From an uncultured Bacteroidales bacterium (GTDB taxonomy: Bacteria; Bacteroidota; Bacteroidia; Bacteroidales; UBA932): a DNA stretch of 8,159 bases. Location: positions 1 to 8,159 of the forward strand of contig CAMJRT010000044.1 of the NCBI GenBank assembly GCA_946408295.1. Reading direction: 5' to 3'. The notes beneath the pieces are model-generated. The model worked only from the letters and a program-made list of their open reading frames with translations, searched no databases and was not told the DNA's origin. Shown in pieces: positions 4,187 to 8,159 of the stretch. The translations under genes and the position numbers were made by a program. Numbering within the stretch: position 1 is the stretch's first letter; each line of letters opens with the position of its first letter.

Positions 4187-5944
4187 GTCGCGGATGCGGA
4201 GTTGGATGTTGGCGATGCCACGGTAGTAGTTTTCGACGATGCTGTAGCAGACATCGATGGGATTACCCTCTTTGATATATTGGAAGTATTCGGCCTGGTT
4301 GAAGGCGATGGCGGCGATGGGATGGTAGGGCGAGGTCTCCTCGATGAGCTCGAGTTTGAGGTGGCTGCCGTCCGCGCCGACGCGCCGGCCGTTGCCGTTG
4401 TCATAGACATTCTCGGTACGGAAAACGGGCAGCGGATTGCCCGGACCGAAAGGCTGGAATTGCTTGAGGATGCGGAAAAACTTGGGGGTGATGCCCGTAA
4501 AGGAAAGGTCCGCATCAATGTCCACCACCGGGGTCAGGGTGGTTTGGGTGGCGTGTGTGGCGATGAACGCCTCCATCCGGGCACAGAACGCGGGCAGATT
4601 TTCCTCTTTGAGGGTCAGGCCGGCCGCATAGAGATGGCCGCCGAAGTTTTCGAGCAAATCGCTGCAACTGTCGATGGCTTCATATAAATCAAAGCCGTGT
4701 ACACTGCGGGCCGAGCCGGTCACCAGTCCGCCGGAACGTGTCAGCACTACGGTCGGACGATAGAACGCCTCCACCAGACGGGAAGCCACGATGCCCACCA
4801 CGCCTTTGTGCCAGCCGGGATTATAAACGATGGTCGCATTCACGCCGGCCAGACAGATACCGGCCGAAGCCTTCTTCTGCAATACGGCCAACGAAGGAAC
4901 CGGGCCCTCGAAAGACTCCACCAGCGCTTTGGCTTCCTCGGTAATGCTCCGGTCCGCGGCCTTGCGGTCGTTGTTGTGCCGGTTGATTTCCTCCCCGATG
5001 CGGATGGCTTCGGCGTCGGTCTGCGCCGTCAGCAATTCCACGGCCAGCCGTCCCGACTCCATACGACCGGCGGCGTTGATGCGCGGGCCGATTTTGAAGA
5101 CGATATCGTCGATGCTGATATGTTTGGGGTCCAAGTCGGACAGGTTGATCATCGCCAGCAGTCCTTTGCGGGGATTTTCGTTGAGTTGTTTCAGGCCGAA
5201 ATGGGCCAGTATACGGTTCTCCCCCGTCACGCCGACCAGGTCGGACGCGATGCTCACCACCAGTAAATCCAGATAAGGGCTGATTTCTTCAAAAAGAACA
5301 TCGTGGGATTGCGCATAGGCCTGCACGAACTTGAATCCCACCCCGCAACCGCTGAGGTCATCGTAGGGATAATGACAATCTTCCCGCTTGGGATCCAGCA
5401 CGGCTACCGCCGCCGGCAATTCCGCATCGGGGAGATGGTGATCGCAGATAATGAGGTCGATGCCCTTGGAAGCCGCATAGCGTGTCTTCTCAATGGCTTT
5501 GATACCGCAGTCGAGGGTGACAATGAGCGAGAAGCCGCTCTCAGCCGCCCAGTCTATGCTCTTGTAAGACAAGCCATAGCCCTCATCGTAGCGGTCGGGA
5601 ATATAGAAATCGATATTGGACGTATAGCGCTGGAAGAAAGACAGCACGAGTGAAACGGCCGTCGTTCCATCCACATCGTAGTCTCCATAAATCAAGATTT
5701 TTTCCCGATTTTGCAGGGCTTTTTCCATCCGGGCTACCGCTTTGTCCATATCCTGCATCAGGAAAGGGTCGTGGAGACCGGAAAGCGAGGGACGGAAGAA
5801 ATCGCGTGCCTGGTCGAAGGTCGCAACGCCGCGCTGCACCAGCAAAGTGGCGAGCACACGGTCAATCCCCAACTCCGACGAGAGCCGGCTGACCACCTCG
5901 GGATCCCCTTGCGGCAATTTCTTCCACTGTATCTCCTTTGTCAT
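4160..5944 (-). CDS. recJ: Single-stranded-DNA-specific exonuclease RecJ
   Basis: 594 residues. RecJ is a 5'-3' single-strand DNA exonuclease acting in the cytoplasm in recombination repair, mismatch repair and base excision repair. DHH-domain motifs are complete: GDYDVDG (D88, D90, D92), TLDCG (D145), CDHH (D168-H170) and SIASD (D235), then NAAGR (290-294). The DHHA1 domain follows with WHKGVVGIVASRL (378-390), TGSARS (409-414) and GGHLYAAG (435-442), and an OB-like C-terminal domain with FGPGNP. About 20 residues near 346-372 (SLAVLQKKASAGICLAGVN) look like an insertion just before the DHHA1 start, making the protein somewhat longer than many Bacteroidota homologues. The ATG at 5944 follows a good promoter at a leader of a few bases. 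The last 30 bases are duplicated at 2568-2597. Confidence 0.97.
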   Translation of the reverse strand: MTKEIQWKKLPQGDPEVVSRLSSELGIDRVLATLLVQRGVATFDQARDFFRPSLSGLHDPFLMQDMDKAVARMEKALQNREKILIYGDYDVDGTTAVSLVLSFFQRYTSNIDFYIPDRYDEGYGLSYKSIDWAAESGFSLIVTLDCGIKAIEKTRYAASKGIDLIICDHHLPDAELPAAVAVLDPKREDCHYPYDDLSGCGVGFKFVQAYAQSHDVLFEEISPYLDLLVVSIASDLVGVTGENRILAHFGLKQLNENPRKGLLAMINLSDLDPKHISIDDIVFKIGPRINAAGRMESGRLAVELLTAQTDAEAIRIGEEINRHNNDRKAADRSITEEAKALVESFEGPVPSLAVLQKKASAGICLAGVNATIVYNPGWHKGVVGIVASRLVEAFYRPTVVLTRSGGLVTGSARSVHGFDLYEAIDSCSDLLENFGGHLYAAGLTLKEENLPAFCARMEAFIATHATQTTLTPVVDIDADLSFTGITPKFFRILKQFQPFGPGNPLPVFRTENVYDNGNGRRVGADGSHLKLELIEETSPYHPIAAIAFNQAEYFQYIKEGNPIDVCYSIVENYYRGIANIQLRIRDIKEREDVI

Positions 5945-5950
5945 AACCTA

Positions 5951-5982
5951 CAAAGTTAATAGTATGCCAAGAGAAAAGCAAA
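5951..5982 (-). promoter_or_regulatory. Promoter of recJ
   Basis: On the minus strand, TTTG (5982-5979), exactly 20 bases, then TAACTTTG (5958-5951). The -7 box ends six bases before the recJ ATG, so the transcript would be leaderless or nearly so if this start codon is right. Confidence 0.7.
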
Positions 5983-5999
5983 TTTTCGTTTGATTTTTG

Positions 6000-6007
6000 T
6001 AACTTCG
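6000..6007 (+). promoter_or_regulatory. Possible -7 box for the EIIC-like gene
   Basis: TAACTTCG differs from TAnnTTTG at one base and lies 25 bases before the ATG at 6033. No TTTG occurs at 19-21 bp upstream. It shares the 88-bp intergenic region with the divergent recJ promoter. Confidence 0.35.
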
Positions 6008-6032
6008 CCGTTGGAAACGAAGAAAGCATTTT

Positions 6033-7120
6033 ATGAAAGATTTTTTCAAAAGGAAGAATGTCGTCCCCTCGCTCAAACGCTACGGCATTGAGGCGATGGG
6101 CGCTATGGCGCAGGGACTTTTCTGCACCCTGCTCATCGGTACCATCCTCAACACCCTCGGCAGCCAGTTGCACATCGGTTTCCTGACCCGGGAATGGGTG
6201 ACCATCGCCGGCAAGGGCTTTACCTTGGGCAGCCTGGCCTGTGCGATGGTCGGCCCGGCGATGGCCGTCGCCATCGGTACGGCGCTGCAAGCCCCCGCGA
6301 TGGTCCTTTTCACCTTGGTTCCCGTAGGTTGGGCGACCAACGCAATGGCCGGAGCCGGCGGTCCTTTCGCCGTGTATGTAGTCGCGATTCTGGCGGCCGA
6401 ATGCGGAAAACTGGTCAGCAAAGAAACCCGCATCGACATTTTGGTGACACCTACCGTCACGTTGCTGGCGGGCATCCTCATCGCCGCGCTCATCGCCAGG
6501 CCCGTCGGAACGGCCGCCATCGCCATCGGCGAAGCCATTATGTGGGCGACTCGCCTGCAGCCGTTCTTGATGGGGATTCTGGTCGCCGTGCTGGTCGGTA
6601 TGGCGCTCACGCTGCCTCCGCCGCCATCTGCGCCGGACTGGGACTGACGGGACTGGCCGGAGGCGCCGCCCTCGCGGGCTGCTGCGCCCAGATGGTCGGT
6701 TTTGCCACGATGTCTTTCCGGGAAAACAAATGGGGCGGACTCATCAGCCAGGGCATCGGAACCAGTATGCTGCAAATGGGCAATATCATCCGCAACCCGC
6801 GCATCTGGATCCCGCCCATCCTCACCGGCGTCATCACCGGCCCCGTCGCCACCTGCCTTTTCCGTTTGGAAATGAACGGCGCCGCAGTGAACTCTGGAAT
6901 GGGCACCTGCGGGCTTTGCGGACCCATCGGCGTGTGGACGGGCTGGATGGAACCCTCCGCAGCGGCATTGGCGGCCGGCGCCCGGGCCCTCACCCCTACC
7001 GCAACAGACTGGACGGGATTGCTGCTCGTCTGCTTCGTGCTGCCCGCCATCCTCTGCCCGCTGATAGCCCTTCCCTTGCGAAAAAGAGGATGGATTCGTC
7101 CCGGGGATTTGACACTCTGA
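6033..7120 (+). pseudogene. PTS EIIC-like membrane protein, frameshifted
   Basis: Two frames together give one ~361-residue, strongly hydrophobic protein of the PTS_EIIC_2 type (sugar permease-like component, inner membrane). The 5' part (6033 to about 6617, 195 residues) starts MKDFFKRKNVVPSLKRYGIE, contains GSLACAMVGPAMAVAIGTAL and ends VLVGMALTLP. That frame then runs to TGA 6645-6647 through an unrelated PPPSAPDWD tail. The 3' part resumes one frame back at 6620 (AAICAGLGLTGLAGGAALAG), includes FRENKWGGLISQGIGTSML and NPRIWIPP, and stops at 7118-7120. Family members, as I recall them, read LPISSAA at the join; here it is LP-(S)AA, consistent with about seven bases lost rather than one. 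A restart at the in-frame ATG 6692 could yield only a fragment. No IIA, IIB or HPr partner is in the window. It could still be an assembly or sequencing error. Confidence 0.8.
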
Positions 7121-7150
7121 GAAGCATCTTGAGAAAAGGCTTTCCGGAAA

Positions 7151-8159
7151 TCAGTGAGCCTCGCGCATCCAGACAATCATTTCCCCGGGGCCGCGATGGT
7201 TCCAGGCATAATACGGAATAAGACGGAGGGTGCAGGGGCGGCCTTGGCTGCGAGCCTTCACGGAAAGAAGTTGCAGGCCTTCGGGAAAGAAGCCCGGACC
7301 GAATCCGGCGGGACCGCTCCAACCCGGAAGCGCAGGCACCGTCTGTACAGAGATCGGCGCCCGGGGGAGAATTTCAGCCTGACGGACGCTGACTCCCGGA
7401 TTGTCCGCCCATTCGGCACAATAGACCAACGGTCCCCGCTGGACGGCAAGCCTGCCGCGATCCGCTTCCACCCGTTCGTCAGCCCGGACCCAGCGGGCCT
7501 GCATAGACAGGTGCAGACGGATGCTGTCCCCGGCTTTCCAATGACGGCGGAGGGTGCAGTATCCATCTTCATCCGGGCCGGAGATCAAGTCCGCAGCCTC
7601 CGGATGTGCTCCGTTCAATTCTACGGACCAGGGTGTCTGCAAACGGTCCGCATAGGTATATAGGCCGCCCGGAGTCACTTCCCCGCGCACCCAGCCGGGA
7701 ATGCGGAGTTTGAGAGCCATCACGGCACTTTCCTGCGAATCACCGCCCTTTCGCACAGCCCCCGCGGAACGCACGGCATCTACGGTCAGGAGTATGTCTC
7801 CTTCCCAGGGATAGCGGGTCTGCTGGGTGAGTGTGAGCGTCTTGTCATCCATTTGCACAGTCGCCGTGCAGGGCATATAGAGATTGACGAAGAGTTCGTC
7901 GTTCCGGACGGCATAGACATAGCCCGGCAGGGAGGGGATGAAACGGCAGAGATTGGAGGGGCAGCAGGCGCAACCGAACCACGGCTGGCGCTGATGCGAG
8001 CCGTCCGACTCCAGCGGATTGGGATAGAAAAAGGCACCGCCGTCTATAGAGTCCCCGCTGATAAGCCCGTTGTACAACGTGCGCTCCAGCACATCATAAT
8101 AGGCTCCCCGGGCGTGAAGCAGAAACATCCGATGATTGACATAGACATTGCCGATGGCC
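7151..8159 (-). CDS. Glycoside hydrolase family 127, beta-L-arabinofuranosidase-like (C-terminal part)
   Basis: 335 residues are visible; the gene runs past the right edge and its start is not in the window. GH127 (DUF1680) enzymes release beta-L-arabinofuranose from plant glycans using a zinc-bound cysteine nucleophile. The first visible residues, AIGNVYVNHRMFLLHARG, are the segment normally directly after the conserved E-x-C pair, which lies just outside. Then come YYDVLERTLYNGLISG, FFYPNPLESDG and WFGCACCPSNLCRFIPS. The paired cysteines at 7961-7966 match the zinc ligand/nucleophile cysteines known from HypBA1. Beta-rich C-terminal domains follow (LRIPGW, RGPLVYCAE), ending IPYYAWNHRGPGEMIVWM at a natural stop (7151-7153). 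It converges on the EIIC-like gene with a 30-bp gap holding the palindrome TTTCCGGAAA (7141-7150). Whether a signal peptide is present cannot be seen. Confidence 0.93.
   Translation of the reverse strand, partial: AIGNVYVNHRMFLLHARGAYYDVLERTLYNGLISGDSIDGGAFFYPNPLESDGSHQRQPWFGCACCPSNLCRFIPSLPGYVYAVRNDELFVNLYMPCTATVQMDDKTLTLTQQTRYPWEGDILLTVDAVRSAGAVRKGGDSQESAVMALKLRIPGWVRGEVTPGGLYTYADRLQTPWSVELNGAHPEAADLISGPDEDGYCTLRRHWKAGDSIRLHLSMQARWVRADERVEADRGRLAVQRGPLVYCAEWADNPGVSVRQAEILPRAPISVQTVPALPGWSGPAGFGPGFFPEGLQLLSVKARSQGRPCTLRLIPYYAWNHRGPGEMIVWMREAH

Noticed and set aside
4109..5653. Plus-strand open frames opposite recJ
   Set aside because: Shadows of recJ; compositionally biased and without family features.
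6600..6650. Programmed -1 frameshift in the EIIC-like gene
   Set aside because: No slippery heptamer of the X-XXY-YYZ type at the join, and this family is not known for recoding; a deletion explains it better.
7141..7150. TTTCCGGAAA palindrome between the EIIC-like and GH127 genes as a terminator or binding site
   Set aside because: A single 10-bp palindrome with no loop or T-tract could easily be chance.

Overview
The window looks like part of a Bacteroidales-type (Bacteroidota) chromosome. Four genes are preceded by matches to the Bacteroidota -7 box TAnnTTTG, three of them with a TTTG -33 box 20-21 bp upstream. Shine-Dalgarno sequences are weak. The proteins (RecJ, a YkoQ-like membrane phosphoesterase, a GH127 arabinofuranosidase, a DUF4143 ATPase, HigBA) read like those of gut Bacteroidales. 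Most of the window is moderately GC-rich, but the HigBA and ATPase genes are visibly more AT-rich. Genus and species cannot be told from the sequence.

Layout: (1) 1-113, the tail of a + strand gene, possibly a family 2 glycosyltransferase. (2) 114-416, an intergenic stretch with copy 1 of a structured dispersed repeat. (3) 417-1191, a HigBA toxin-antitoxin module on the minus strand, toxin first. (4) Copy 2 of the repeat, then a well-formed promoter driving the membrane metallophosphoesterase (1437-2513, +). (5) 2568-4156, an apparent inserted unit: a 30-bp exact copy of the recJ 3' end, repeat copy 3, an AAA ATPase/DUF4143 gene (minus) with its own promoter, and a 23-bp iteron-like tandem array abutting the real recJ end. 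(6) recJ (4160-5944, minus). (7) A divergently transcribed PTS EIIC-like membrane protein gene broken by a frameshift (6033-7120, +). (8) The C-terminal part of a GH127 gene (7151 to window end, minus), convergent with it.

Two things stand out. First, the ATPase gene sits between two identical 30-bp copies of the recJ tail, including its stop codon. This is the footprint expected if a roughly 1.6-kb unit integrated at the recJ 3' end and restored the gene, yet no recombinase lies inside. Second, three same-orientation copies of a ~90-bp hairpin-forming repeat lie between genes. Two of them bracket the toxin-antitoxin module and one lies inside the ATPase unit. Three of the four base changes at paired stem positions in the divergent copy keep pairing as G-U in a + strand transcript. 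RecJ (single-strand DNA exonuclease in repair), the phosphoesterase and the GH127 enzyme look like ordinary resident genes; the HigBA and ATPase units look like acquired passengers.
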